A stretch of 64,000 nt of DNA, taken from Basidiobolus meristosporus CBS 931.73. Taxonomy: Eukaryota > Basidiobolomycota > Basidiobolomycetes > Basidiobolales > Basidiobolaceae. The notes below the pieces were generated by a model. It was not told where the DNA came from and did not search any database. It saw only the letters and a program-made list of their open reading frames with translations. The translations under genes and the position numbers were made by a program. Below, one piece after another: positions 1 through 12,423 of the stretch. Position 1 is the first letter of the stretch; every line of letters starts with the position of its first letter. Where the stretch lies: positions 1 through 64,000 of the forward strand of contig MCFE01000247.1 of the NCBI GenBank assembly GCA_002104905.1, given 5' to 3'.

Positions 1-221
1 TTAAGTCCACCAAATTTCAGGATTGAATCAGAGCATACAATGGAAATTTTTTCACTCCAGAGGACTCTACAACTGTGGTTCAGCCTGAAGCAGTGCCCAG
101 GAATATCCCAGAAGTGGTCATCCCAGTATTAAATGCCCAGAGACCCAACTGGACAAGTTATAGCTCATATCACTATATCAATGTGGGTATAAACTTGGCC
201 TTATGCTATTATTAGAGCTAT
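1..221 (+). pseudogene. Copia family B pol fragment (linker after integrase)
   Basis: This stretch is homologous to the integrase-RT linker of the intact element B1 (about 33600-33820), including the region coding SSPPIVRIESEQ and the run of residues before LAYAY. It carries substitutions and premature stops. It is cut off by the window edge on the left and runs directly into a family B LTR on the right, so the reverse transcriptase and RNase H part is missing. It is a decayed fragment. Confidence 0.8.
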
Positions 222-841
222 GAATCATACAACTGCACCTAAATATATACTCAGGTCACTTGGATAGCAGCCTAAAAATCTTTGAGAATTCTTACCAAAC
301 TCCTTGCCCAAATTTACTTCAAGTATTTACCACAAAATCAGGTGTCCAGAACATGTGAATTCTCAAAGTTGACAAAACAGCCCACACTTTACACATAAAC
401 TCTCAAGAAGGATCTCAAAGTTGGAACTTATTGTGCTTAGCTGGTATCCTGATGATGTCTTGGCTTAAAGTTTTGAGTTTCATTTTCTGGTGGAAGGAGC
501 AAATAGTTGAGAATCAAATTTGCTATGAATGCTTGTTGTGCCAGTCCCCCCTTGAAAAGGATATCTGCTTGTCTGATGAGAAGCTAGTACCCAAATATTA
601 AGAGTTGTGAATTTTGGGAAGGTTAGGATTCTGCTGATAGCATGATAATACTTGACTGACCTTTTGTTAATTTTTTCTTAGGGTATGTAGTTGGGACCTT
701 CTTGAGCATATTCTTTATGCTTGATTTGCAAAGACCATGTAAAGTATAAACACTACTTTTACATTCATAAGGCAATCAGTAAAATTATAAAATATACTAG
801 CGCTCCCAATCACTTATAATGCTGCCAAGACTCTTACAGCA
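222..841 (+). repeat. Copia family B LTR, interrupted
   Basis: The outer parts match the 350-bp LTR of B1: the block around 240-400 and the block around 690-841, which includes the TATA-like tataaaca region and the end in CTTACAGCA. Roughly 405-685 has no counterpart in B1 and looks like an insertion of about 280 bp that I could not assign. The degenerate primer-binding site GGTTATAGCCCC follows directly at 842. Edges are approximate because the LTR is diverged. Confidence 0.7.
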
Positions 842-2764
842 GGTTATAGCCCCCAAGCTGCCATTTTCAGGAATGCCTACTACTGATATTACTGAATTCC
901 TGTGCTCAGCAGAATGGTTAGATGAATTAAGCATCCAAGTCTGGAAGGTCAAGACAAAGATGCAGCTACAGGAACAAGGCCTCTAGAATATTGTTATAGG
1001 AGAAGAATGCCCTTCTAAAGGTGTAGGAGTAGGTGCCTTTAAGTACCAGAAGAAAGAGCAATGTGATTTTAACTGCATTTGCTTTATTGTTAAATACAAA
1101 TTACTAACTCACTGCTCATGAGAAAAAGCAGCAAAGAGTGCCTGGAAGGCATTACAAGATGCCAAACAGTCATCCTTAGCTGCTAGAAGGATATATCTTA
1201 GATAAATACATCTTACTCCAAAAGTGCTGCCAGGAGAAGAAATGCAAATTCTAATAAGCAGAATAGCCCTGTTGGCTGAGAAGCTGGAATTGGTGGGTGT
1301 ACCTACTACAGATGAATGTATGATAGGTACACTCCTACATAACCTCACAGACAAGCTTCAGAGACTTGTTTCTGCACCAGAGTCCAGGATGGAATATTTG
1401 ACTTCAGACTATGTATTTAGAAGGCCCCTGAATAAAGAATCTAGAAAATCAAGCACCAACAAGAAGGAAGTGGTAAATGCTTTTACATGCAATGAAAACC
1501 ATCAGAGGAGGTACTCAAGACCCTTCAAAGGCAACAGCCACCTTTCATGCAGCCACAGCAAAAGGAAAGGACACATATCAGACTGATATTCCAGAAAGGG
1601 GCACAAATACTGAATATGGAAATACTGCAACAACTTGAGATAGATTGTTCATATCTGCACTAGATATTATTTCAGACCAGGAATCTCAGACATGGTATAT
1701 TTCCTCTGGAGCATCTCAACGCTTCACAGACAAAAAAGAACCTTTTACTCATCATCAGGAAGTTCCAATGGAGAATGGTTTCATGGGTGACAATAGAACA
1801 CTTCTTGCTGTTGGAGAGGAAAGTATCCAAGTAAGCATCAGAGGCAGTGAAGGAAGTGGCACACTTGCCTTCAAAGAAGTACTCTTTATACCATAAATAG
1901 CCAAGGACCTATTAACTGTAAGCAATGATACAGCAAAAGAACTCAGTTTCAGGTTTGACAACTCTGGATGCAGGATCATTGATCAAAATGGTGTTGATAT
2001 TACTTTGAGCATCATCAATTAAAATCTATACATTTTAATTACATTTCACCATAGCTGGAAGCGGGTATAAGTACCTTGAGTAAAGAAAGACCAATGCCTT
2101 GGCTCAGGAGATTGAGCACATCAATTTTAATTCTTTGTGCAAGATGCTCATAGATCAGCTAACTTCTGGGGTGAAAATTGACCTCTCAGCTGATATGGTG
2201 CACTTTATAGCCTGCATATATTGCAACCAAGTCAAACAACCTCTTAAGAGATCTGTGTTATTAACTACTAGGAAAAACTAAACCTAATCCACCCATATTT
2301 GTGTGTACCTATACATTTTTTTCCTCAGGGGGAAGGGAGTTTTAGCCACACTTATTGATGGTCATAAAAGATACACCTGGGTCAACTGCATGGAAAGAGA
2401 GAATGTAGCTCTGCCTGAGCTCAGGGAGTCTAAAGCCATTGCTGAGGGAGAAGCTGGTGCAAAAATCTAGAAAAATGATCTGACAATGATAGATATTTTA
2501 CCTCAATACTCTTCACCCACTTCTGCAAAATTCATGGGATATTGGAAGACACTACTGCACTAGGCACCCAGCAGTGAAATGAGGCTTCAGAGCACTCATA
2601 CAGATCTAAAATCAATACAGCAAGCCCTACAATCCATGATCAAAAAATATCCTATGACTATTGGATGGAATCCATCGCTGCAACTGTGTATCTTAAAAGT
2701 CAGAGTTATAGCATAATAATTTGCTATTTACTCCATTTGAGGCATTGTATGAACACAGATTATG
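842..2764 (+). pseudogene. Copia family B gag-protease-integrase remnant
   Basis: Read on the plus strand this follows B1 from the primer-binding site through gag, the zinc-knuckle area (about 1545-1590, Cys codons damaged), the protease region (YISSGAS-like near 1697, the catalytic Asp of B1 replaced by Ser), the GAG-pre-integrase block and part of integrase. Open stretches remain at 1224-1586, 1645-1896 and 2099-2281. Frameshifts and stops separate them. The copy stops within integrase at about 2764, where an antisense piece of the same family begins. Confidence 0.8.
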
Positions 2765-4487
2765 GCCACATTGCTTCTTTTATAGCTTCATAGGCTGCCA
2801 TTTACTCTGCTTCTGTGGTAGAGAGTGCCCTGGCTTGGTAGCTTTGGTGAACTCCATTAAAATGCTTCTTTGCAGCAAAGAAAGGTGTATCCTGTGGTGG
2901 ATTCTCTGTCTTAAGCAGATATTAGCTGTTCCTTTTAGGTATCAAAAATCTACTAACTGCTGCAATACAATCAGATCCATAGGTGTGATTATGCAGGCTG
3001 ACAACTCCCACTAAATACAAGATGTCTAGGTGTGTTTCATGCAAAATATATATCCAACTGCCAACCATGGACTGATAAAGAAAGTCAGGGCTTTCAGATG
3101 GCACCAAGCTCTCTTGATTTAGTTGAGTTTTGACCAAGTTAAGGTTTGTCTCCATTGATGTAACTTCCAGTTAACATTCTTCCATATGGTACTTCCTTAG
3201 TATATTTGAATATACCTGGGCTGGCTTAGGGTGATAGTCTGGGTACTTCTGTCTATGGAGAACTTTATCCCCAAGTGGTAACTGAGTTCTTCTAGATTGG
3301 ACTTCTTGAACTCCTTAGATAGGCTGGATTTAGTCACTTCTAGTGCTTATAGGTCATTGCGGCTATAATAAGAACCTCAACACATAGTGCCAATAGGACT
3401 GAACTTGCCCTATCAGGCTTAGAGTATATGTATAAGTCAGCAGTACACCGCTGAAAACTCAATAATTTTAAATAAGAAGCTATCTTGCAACTCTAAGCAC
3501 TTGGTGATGGTTTAAGACCGTATAGAGATTTTTAAGCTTGCTGACTAAATGGGGGTTATATTAGTATGAGTTAATCTTGGCTGCCAGTGCAAAGGTTTTA
3601 CTACAGTCAAGTCCTGTTGTTTGAGAGTATCCTTTGGCCACAGGTGTTGCTTTGAATCTTTCAATTGTACCATTGGCATAATATTTACTCTTGATGGCTC
3701 ATCTGCATCCAGCTAATTTTTGGTTGATTGGTAATTTAACTGAGTCTCATTGTCAATATTTTATCAGGGCCTGATACTCCCCAGTCATTGCAGATCTGCA
3801 AAACTTTGTCTGAGGGCTTTTGAGAGCCTCTTTAAAGTCTGGGGCTCATTAATAAGGACTGAATAGTCAAAGGCTAGGTTTGTGGCCTCATTTATATAGT
3901 TATTTAGGTTATTTCTGGTCCAGTTGCATCTTCTGGTTTGTGATACAGGAAAGATCACTTCTGAAATATTCCTGGGTACTGGTTCAGGCTAAACCATAGC
4001 TGTAGAGCCCTCTGGAGTGGAAAGATTATCATTGTCTTGCTCTGATTCAATCCTGACTATTGGTGAACTTGAGATCATATCTCAGCCATCATATGATATC
4101 TTTTTCTGTGATAATTTTGCATTTTCAGCAAACAACACATCCCCAGACTTGCTCGGCTTCTTTGCTTTAGTAATGCAGAGCTTATATGCTTTACTCTTTT
4201 TCAGTAGCCCAAAAATACACATACTACACTTGGTGGCTCAAATTTTGACTGATATTTGGGTAATTTCTTGGCATATGCTATACTCCCAGATATTCTTGGA
4301 TGTTCTGCAGTTGCTCTGTATCTATACCATGCTTCAGGTTAAGTACAATCACAAAGTATACTATATAACTCCTATCTTTAAAGTATATAGCTGCGGCAAC
4401 TGATACCAGCCAAAAATTGTTGGATAATTTTTGATCATATATAATGGATCTTGCCATATCAATTACTGATCTGTTTGCTAATGTCAC
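2765..4487 (-). pseudogene. Copia family B pol remnant, antisense
   Basis: On the minus strand this is RNase H, then reverse transcriptase, then the linker and the end of integrase, read from 4487 down to 2765. Recognisable pieces are ETNLNLVKTQLNQESLVPSE (minus, near 3100-3155) and an integrase end (RSVIDMARS, minus, near 4440-4470). It is frameshifted throughout. It joins the plus-strand copy head-on at about 2764 with neither LTR between them. Confidence 0.8.
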
Positions 4488-5290
4488 TAATTCTTGAGAA
4501 GTCTCTTACATCCAAGACACTTATCAAATTGCAACAGACACTTTCATATAGCTTGCAAACTCTCTTATCAATGTACTGTTATCCCTTGCTTTATGCTTCA
4601 CAACTTGTTGAAGCTTGCCACACCACTAAAGGGTTTGTGGTGACTTTCCTTTGTATGCTCCTAATATGACTGTTGTAACTGATGCCCTACCTATGTTGAT
4701 TTGTTAGAGGTGTCACCATTTACATAGTTTCTTGTAGGCTCTAGCTTTCACTAGTTTATAGCTCTTTAGGTAGTATTAACATCACATGTCCAATAATATC
4801 TCCAATTACATATAATGAAGTGACAATGTTATGTGAATAGTCATCTTTTCAGCAGCACTATTTATTCCATAAACTACCAAGGGAGGCTTTAGTCATAAAC
4901 CATATGTAAGGGAACTGGGGTGCATGCAATCTGCTTACCCAATCTCAAGCTTATAATAGGCTAAGCAGAGATAAGTGAGTGGGTGAATGGGGCAGGTGTC
5001 AAGAGTGTGCCAGGAGAAACCAAGTAGAATCTGAACACAACTCTTGGGCAAGACGTGGCTACTTTAATGGGTGCTTGTACTACATAACACAAAGTTGATG
5101 ACAGGCTCCAGAAGAAACATGCCATTTTTTAATACTGACTTCAGCACTCTCTTTATTGCAATAAGCAGATGCTTATTTCCAGTACCTTAGCATGCTTACT
5201 CCAGTCCCTGCTTTTGTTAGCCTGTTTCTTATGCACTCCATTCCCTGGTGTCCTGGCACCTTAGATTGATTGAGTAACCAAGTTTTGTTT
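4488..5290. other. Unassigned AT-rich sequence with an LTR-like scrap
   Basis: The first 50 bases (about 4485-4535) resemble the last 50 bp of the family A LTR and end in ATTGCAACAG, but no family A primer site follows. The rest shows no long ORF and no similarity that I can place to other parts of the window. It is probably eroded transposon sequence. Confidence 0.35.
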
Positions 5291-5899
5291 GCTTTTGTTG
5301 TGTCATTTTCCTTGTAGTAAGTATTTCTCAGCAATATATGGCATCATCTGTAGTATAATGCTATATAATGTAGACTATACCCAGCAATGTCTTTTTCTTG
5401 TGTGTGCTGGCATTGATACAGAAGTGCTCTACTGGGGATGTTGCCTTCAGGTTTCATGTTGCAAAATATCATTGAATGGTTCTTCTTGATGTAAAAGAAA
5501 CTTCTTTGCAAGTAGAGTTTGCCCATATCTGACAAGAGATTAAAGATTATCACTGGTAGTTACCAAGCTTCACATGCACTATCAATAGTAGTTGGGTTAT
5601 TGTCTATTGATAAGTTGCCCATTATTTATACCTCTGAAAAGCTGTACAGCTGTAATGTGCTAATAGGGGTACTTCCTAGTACTTTGGAGAATACAGTAAT
5701 AGCTTCAGGGGTAGCTCCTAATACTTGATAAATATATTAACTGGATCTTGAGAGGGAAAATCTTATAGGATCATGGATCTTATTGAAATGCAGTGTCAAT
5801 GCTGCAAATGAGTCATATCTTGGCCAAAATCCTTATAGGATTTTTAGGCAAATGTTTAGTGGCTAAATATTATATATATCAGCATTTGCTTTAGGATGC
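5291..5899. other. Unassigned degenerate sequence, possible gag remnant
   Basis: Only short ORFs are present on either strand (for example minus 5344-5553 and plus 5519-5728). None carries a motif I can name. The stretch lies just outside an LTR of family C and may be part of an older element. I see no convincing gene. Confidence 0.3.
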
Positions 5900-6247
5900 T
5901 GTAGAAATATTAGAGAGAAATATTGGAAGTGAAATGGAGAATTAGAAGATTTACATAATACTCACTTGTTAATATGTTGAGTTGCAAAGCAGTATTTATT
6001 TTTATTGCAGAACTACACAAGTGCAGCTATTTGTTCACTATCAGGGGAGTCTCAGTAATACATGTATCAACTTTCAGCTCATATAGACAAGTTTCATATT
6101 TTCCTAAAATTCTGTACCTCACCAACTTCTAATGAATACTAATATCTTACAAACTGGTTTCTAAGTGGATCTTCTGAAATATATCATATAACTAAGTGCT
6201 AGCTCATAAAATATTGATAATCAGGTGGACTCCTAATCATTTCAACA
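5900..6247 (-). repeat. LTR of retrotransposon family C
   Basis: The 348-bp sequence begins TGTAGAAATATT and ends TTTCAACA. The following CTCCCACT is the complement of a purine-rich tract AGTGGGAG, as expected beside the 3' LTR of a minus-strand element. Related blocks occur at 8425-8567 and 8965-9290. The family differs from A and B. Confidence 0.55.
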
Positions 6248-8424
6248 CTCCCACTAACATAATATATTAATATAATTATGAACTTGCTTTGGTGTTATGC
6301 ATCTGGTGGCTAAAATTAAACCTGTAAACCACCATCTAGCCTATTGGACAAATGTGTTCTGCAATATATGTTAGGGACTGCGTATTATCTATAATAGCTA
6401 AGTACAAGCCTATACTATTCATCATATACATCAGATCAAATTACCCAGAGTCTGAATTCTGATCTCATCACAGTATATCTATGAATAAGTACCATCCACT
6501 TGTTTGGAGTGAAGATTTTTAGATACTAATCATATCCAGTCATATTGCATTCCATCAGGTAGCTGATCTTTCAGGCTTTCTACTGCTGCTTATCTGAGCG
6601 TGAATGGTTGATAACTTGCAAAGTTGTGATGCAGTTTCCTTGTAATAGATCAGGATCATCCACAGTTCCAAAATAAAGTCTAATTCACTTGGGCTATTCT
6701 GTTGAAATATTGGGCTATTTGGTATCATTCAGCAGCTAATAATTTACTTAACAATACTAGACTAGTCTTGGTCACTGTAGGACTGATTTGCAACCACAAA
6801 TTTGCCAGTTTCTTTACATATATGATCCCATGATTATTTCCCTATAGTGAAGACCAAATTAACACTTTTTACCAAACATTATGTACTAACCCTGAAACCA
6901 TTACAGAATGCTGCTGATATGTTAAGAAACCATCCTTACTTAGTGTTACAGCTGTATTACTTCAACAAAGGTATAGATACAGATCCTCTTTATGAATAAA
7001 CAATGTTCAACTATTATCAATATACATTGATAAATTCCTTATATCCAAAGCACTTCTTAAATCTCAACATATTCTTTGTATATCCATAGCTAGATCTGGA
7101 TAATAGCTTTCCTTGTATATTCCTTAAATTTATTGCTAGAGCCAATGACTGGTCAGCATTATGGTAGCCTTAATCATCACTGGCAGATTTAATGTTTCCT
7201 CTTCCATACTAGTGATCTCAATGGATTTAGGCTAGGTTTTCTTCATTCTTGATGTGGAATATTGTACTCCCACTGAAGCTATATCTTATGGTGCTTCCTG
7301 TCTTCTAGAGCTGACCTAGAGAGATCATATTTATCCTTCTGATCTAGGCATTACTCTCTTGGACTGATATTTCTGTTACATTCTCAGAACTTCCCATTTG
7401 CATTTTGACGGGCTTGATATGGTATCACAGATTGCCACAGTCTGATTAGTAGCTATTCATAAAGGCTTCATACTAAGCAGGGTAGGTATGTTCTCTTATG
7501 TTTCATTACACTCAAACAATACTACTAGATCTGGCACTTTCCAATTGTGTAAATCAACCATAACAGCCCTAATATGCCATTGTTACTTCTGATGGAATAT
7601 TCCAGCATAGAGCTTAATTGCCAGAGTAAATGGACAAGCCCCTGAGCATCTTTGATCAGATAAACTTCTGTAAAAAGCCATTTCTCTCAGCATCTTGGCA
7701 GCAGATATCACTTACTGCAGTGTGTCATGTAGCTGGGAGCTGCAAGTAGACTGATCTGATCATAAGAGCAAGAAAAATGTTTGATCTATATTATATATAC
7801 AGTTGGCAATCACTTAGTGCCTAGTGATATATGTTCCAGTATAGGGCACCTAGTGCATTACTCAGTAGTATTTCATATATTTTCTATAGTATATATAGAG
7901 AATATATGCATATATTTTGGTCATGATCTCCAGTAGCACTTTTCTTGATGGCAGTAAAAATTCCATGTTCAGATATTCATAGGTATATCTCCTCCCACTG
8001 TTTCTGATACTTGATGAAGACATGTAGTTTGTCTAATAAGCTTCTCACAGAGCCTCAGGATCATTGATACAAGAAATAGTACCACTGTTACATTATCTGT
8101 ACTACTCCAAAGTTGGCATGTCTGAGATCACTGATCTATGCCCACATATATTGCTTGCTGTGATTACATGTCTTATCAATGCTTCATCCTGCGGCACATT
8201 TTGTAATTTGAAATGTGTCCAACATGATCTCCTCAGCATATGACCTCTTTCTTCTTTCAGTATCCCCATCAAAGGCAAAGGCCTTTCTCTCCATAACACT
8301 CTATGCTACCTAGCAGTACCTTGCAATGGCAGTACTTTTCTGTCTTTTGTAACTTCAGGTAGACAAGGTAGTCTTTCTGCAGAATAAAGACACCCAACAT
8401 ATAGCAAGCTTGGTGCTCATAAAC
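6248..8424 (-). mobile_element. Internal remnant of LTR element C, with a solo LTR inserted
   Basis: The region lies between two family C LTR blocks and contains only short broken frames. A minus-strand stretch near 8000-8100 can be read as a gag-like alpha-helical segment (DPEALWEKLLDKLHVFIKY), but I cannot name the superfamily firmly. A family A solo LTR interrupts it at 6700-7069. The internal sequence is too short and decayed for a full gag-pol. Confidence 0.45.
6700..7069 (+). repeat. Solo LTR of Copia family A
   Basis: This 370-bp sequence runs from TGTTGAAATATTGGG to ATCTCAACA and aligns along its whole length with the LTRs of A1 and A2, including the TATA-like tatagatac region. It has a perfect 5-bp target duplication, TATTC, at 6695-6699 and 7070-7074. 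No internal sequence is present, so the element was removed by recombination between its two LTRs. Confidence 0.9.
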
Positions 8425-8567
8425 TGTTGAAATATTGGAGAGATATATCAGAGGTGGAATGGAGCATTAGAAGATTTACATGGTATTCACTTGCTAATCT
8501 ATTGAGTTGCAACACAATATTGAAGCTTATTGCAGAACCACATAAGTGTATCTATGTGCTCATTATT
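8425..8567 (-). repeat. Partial LTR of family C
   Basis: It begins TGTTGAAATATTGGAG and matches 5900-6040 closely, then diverges at about 8567. It probably represents the broken 5' LTR of the minus-strand family C element whose interior lies at 6248-8424. Confidence 0.5.
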
Positions 8568-8964
8568 ATGATTGATAAAATTGATGGCATTTTTGCAGAT
8601 AAGTGTATAAGCTTTCTAGAATAATGTAATAACTGCTTTACTCAAACTCTGTAGTGCACTATACACATTGTAGCTGGAGGTTCATGAGCCTTCTGGGCAA
8701 CTTTATGGCATGTTAACAGCAGTTTTTGCCACAATGGTTGCAAAAATAGCAAAATGACTAACAGTGCTGCTATGGGCTTTAGGCAAGGTTGACCTGATGT
8801 TAAGGTGATTGAAATGCAGTCTTCATGTATTTGAGCTGCCCTCTACAGCTAGTTCATGAGGTTTTCTAACTATAAGTAACCTCATGGTCTTTAGGCAATC
8901 AATGTATCAATCTTTTTTGGCATTATCATGGCAGTACAGTGTCCAGTTGAAAAGTCAGAGCTAT
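8568..8964. other. Unassigned insertion between two family C LTR blocks
   Basis: This stretch separates two LTR blocks of family C. It has no ORF worth naming and no match I can place elsewhere in the window. Confidence 0.3.
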
Positions 8965-9290
8965 ATAGTGGAAGTGAAATGGAGAATTGTAAGACTTACT
9001 TGATATTCACTTATTGTTTCATTGAGTTTCAACACAGTATTTATACTTATTGCAGAAATACTTGAGTGTACTACTTGGTCATTGTTGGGAAGGTCTCAGG
9101 AGCACATGTGCCAGGTTTCAGCTCATTTTGACAAGTTTCAAATTTTCCTAAAATTCTGTGTCTCAGTTCATAATAATTAGCAAGCATCTTGCAAGCTAAT
9201 TTCTAAGCTATTATTCCAAACAGATCATCAAGCAAAGTGCTATTACACAATATACTAATAATCAGGTGGACTCCTAATTACCTCAAAATG
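8965..9290 (-). repeat. LTR of family C, 5'-truncated copy
   Basis: It matches 5930-6247, including the shared block that reads AATCAGGTGGACTCCTAAT near the end. The first 20-30 bases of the LTR are missing. It abuts the 3' end of the P0 transposase remnant. Confidence 0.5.
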
Positions 9291-9840
9291 TCCCATTACT
9301 AGTCTTGCATAATGCTTCCATACCACTTTTGTATATGGTATTTCTTTTGTCTACCTCTCCTTGTTCTATTCACTTTTCCACTGTGAAATTGCAGCTCTGC
9401 ATTTGCTTACTCACTATTACCATGGGTATTTCACATATACTTTGAGCCAGAATCAAGTAACACCTTGTGAGTTGTATCTTCTATGCACATGCATATCCAA
9501 TGCACTCAATGTACTATTATCATGACTACATTGTGGCTCTTAGGTGTAGATTTGCAAAGTTGTCATGTATCATGATTTGCAGTTATATAAGATTTGCACA
9601 TGCATATGCTTAATTGCCACCACTGTGCCATGAGACTTATTAGCAACCTACAAAATATCTTTTGATACTTGGCAATCAGACCCATCTCCCTGATGGATTC
9701 TAGTCCCTCTGACTTGTATACACTGCTTCTTTTTGTGTAAATTCAATTCTCATAAACATAGAAATTGGCCTACATTCAAGTGAAACCTGGTATTCCTTGG
9801 TAATGTTGTCTCAATAGCAATAACTTGCTTGTTATATCCA
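9291..9840 (-). pseudogene. P0 Tnp2 transposase, C-terminal and 3' flanking remnant
   Basis: Sequence and layout follow 23880-24430, the 3' end of the P1 transposase, including the segment beside CCATATACCAAATGG-like motifs and the block at 9660-9760. It is separated from the 5' part of the same gene (11026-12330) by a Ty3/Gypsy fragment. No open frame of useful length remains. Confidence 0.6.
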
Positions 9841-9844
9841 ATCT

Positions 9845-11025
9845 AACCTTGGCTTGCTTACAAATACAATTCCTCATCTCTCAAATTGTTTCACAACCTC
9901 TAAGGAAACAATACAGCAGCTTTCTGTGGCTGGCCTTGATTGGTTTTGCAGCTTGGGCATGTTCTCACTAGCTTCCAAGTCTCATGTTTCATTCTGGGCT
10001 AATATGCTGAAGGTTTCACAAGCCTGTAGGTACCTTCAATTCTAGGATAACCATATTGATGGAGTAGCTTGTAAGTTAAATCCAGGTGAGCAAGATAGGG
10101 GCAATAGAGAATAGAGCCTCCATCAACAATTTGGTAGGCTGTTTCATCCTGTACTACCAGATTGCTGGCTTCATCCCAGACATTTGCCTTAATATCTTCA
10201 TCCACCTTATTAGGAATGGCATGACCATCAAAGTACTTTGGTGATAAGCTTGGCCATTCTGATTCATGTACCAGGTTGAGCTATGCAACTTGTTCTAGTC
10301 TTGATAAGATGTCAGCAACTGTATTTTTTCTCTCAGGACAGCGGACTATTGCCAAGTTGAATTGTTGAAATATTCACTTGATCTTGTCACTCTTCTGTAT
10401 AGTACCATCAGATTAAATTTATACCTGAGTAGAGTGTGTTCAATCTCCGCAGTGCACTTGACTCCTTTAATGCAGCATTGAGATGTCTTCAAGCAGTGTA
10501 ATATGCTAAGAATCTTATTATCATCTGCTTGATAGTTTTCTACTGCTGAGCTCAGTTTCTTTAAATACAAAAGCAACAGGTCATTCCTTTTCCTCATGTC
10601 CTTGGCTCAGTACTCCATCAATTCCATAATCTGAAGCATCTCTGCAAAGAGTAAATTCTTTTCTGAAGTTAGGTATTCTTAGCTTAGCAGCTTGGCAAGC
10701 TCACTCTTCAACATCTGAAAGACAGCCTCTCAGGCCATGTTAGATTTCAAGGTCTTGTCTCTCTTGAGGATATTAGTCAAAGGGGCTGCAAGACTTACAA
10801 AGACTTGACAAATCTCCAATGACAGGAAGCTAGTCCAATAAACAATCTGAGATCTGAGATGCTATGCGCTGTTTCAGATTCTTGATACCTTCCACTTTCT
10901 TTGGGCCTAAGGTCTCTATTGTGCCAGTCACTATGTGTCTCAGATATTCAACATGTTCCTTGAAAAATTCACACTTTGCTAACTTGCCATATAGCTTGTT
11001 CTCTCTGGCTTCTTGGCAGCTATGC
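9845..11025 (-). pseudogene. Ty3/Gypsy pol fragment: RT end, RNase H, integrase zinc domain
   Basis: Minus-strand frames give, in order, the end of a Ty3/Gypsy reverse transcriptase (ENKLYGKLAKCEFF then HVEYL, about 10900-11010), an RNase H region with the diagnostic ending NTVADILSRLEQ (about 10280-10330), and an integrase N-terminal zinc-binding region with H and CX2C residues (CPSC near 9950). Frames are broken by stops and shifts. The fragment is inserted in the P0 transposase. No LTRs are visible at its ends, so it is a truncated piece. Confidence 0.8.
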
Positions 11026-12330
11026 AGGTAGGATGGTGTTTTGGACCCATATATCAGACAGACTACCATAAGGTTTATGCTCTGATACAGTAAGAGGGGT
11101 GGTAGATTCAGATTGATGAGATCTGTGCCAAAGCAGCATATGCTGGTAGAGTACTAGTTGAGCAAGAATCCATCAAGTGCCAAGGCAAAGGCATGGTCAT
11201 ATGTTCCTTCAAAGTAGCCCTTGCTTGTTAGTTGTTTTTAGTGCTTGCCATCAAAAGTATTGCAAGTGTTTGTGCTTCATTGATAATGAGTATTGTACTT
11301 TACTGCTTCACAACTTTTGCTGGACTACATTAGGTTCTATAGCTGGGGTATTGCGGGCATAAATCTGGTGTGTGAGCAATGGTCTCCTCCTATGGTGGTG
11401 GATTCATGGTAAGTTGGACACCGGCAATAGTGGCATTCTCTGATATGAATGGCATGAAACTGCTAACACATACTGGTAGCAGGGTGGTCTCTGGGTCATA
11501 TGTAGCCAGCTGCATGATAGTTGTTCATTTGTACCATGTACATGGTAAGTTGCATCCTGGAATGATTTTGGCAAGAAGTATTAGTAAGTCCCCAAAGCCC
11601 CCTGTGCTGATGTTTGTGCCAACATGCCACTTCTCAAGCAACAACACTACATCATTTACTAGTAGATGGATTACTGGGCTTAATTGACTTGATAAAGTAC
11701 CCTTGGTAATTCTTTCTATAAGTGTTGTCTCAATACATATTGAAATTTGGCCAGGCTCATACAAAGCACATTTCAAAGTATCCTTAGCATTTTTCCATTG
11801 ATGTCATCTCATTTCATCATGGACATGCTGGGCTCATATGGGGTACTATTGTTAGGGGAGATTGGCTCAAAATTCATCAATGAGCCTTTATCTAAGCTTT
11901 CACTCAGTGTGCCATATTCAGAAAGCTGAGGTGAACCTTAAGACATCACACTCATCCAACTTGGTTTTTGCAAGGTAACAAGTACAACTAGGTGCTATTA
12001 TGCAAGTATGACACAGCTAGTACACAGTTGTTGGTGTTAGTGATGAGTGGTGAAATATGACTTGTGTGGCAAAACACTGTCCATGATCCTTGTAATACTT
12101 CCTATGCTATCAGAATGCTCAATGGCTTCGACACTTGTTACAATAGCTACATAATCTATTTCTCTTCTCTTACAGTGATGAATGAAAGTAGTCTTCACCA
12201 TGAGGCAAATGGTTTGACATTCAACTACATAACACTATTCTATCACTCCTTTGTTAATACCCATGTGTACTTATGACAGTCCTGTATTTAAAACATTCCG
12301 TATACATAAATGTAAAATTCAACAATGATC
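11026..12330 (-). pseudogene. P0 Tnp2 transposase, N-terminal two thirds
   Basis: Minus-strand frames match the transposase of the other copies: the region coding SPVIHLLVNDVVLLLEKWHV (around 11640), the segment with IIPGCNLPCTWYK (around 11525-11570) and the block that ends in NLMVVCLIYGSKTP (around 11030-11070). The last block corresponds to the Tnp2 motif after the catalytic DGF segment. The gene is interrupted by stops and by the Gypsy fragment downstream. It is divergent from the accessory gene that starts near 12424. Confidence 0.75.
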
Positions 12331-12423
12331 TGGCACGGTAAGCATTATAAATAAGGTTGTAATACCATATACACATGTAAATGTAACACTATTTCCTCTT
12401 TGGTCTAACTCACTTCTATATAT
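12331..12423. promoter_or_regulatory. Shared divergent promoter of transposon copy P0
   Basis: This lies between the head-to-head transposase and accessory genes and contains the block CATATACACATGT, present with small changes at the same place in P1 (15340-15370), P2 (37210-37250) and P3 (47245-47275). Conservation in four otherwise decayed copies suggests a bidirectional promoter. Confidence 0.5.
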
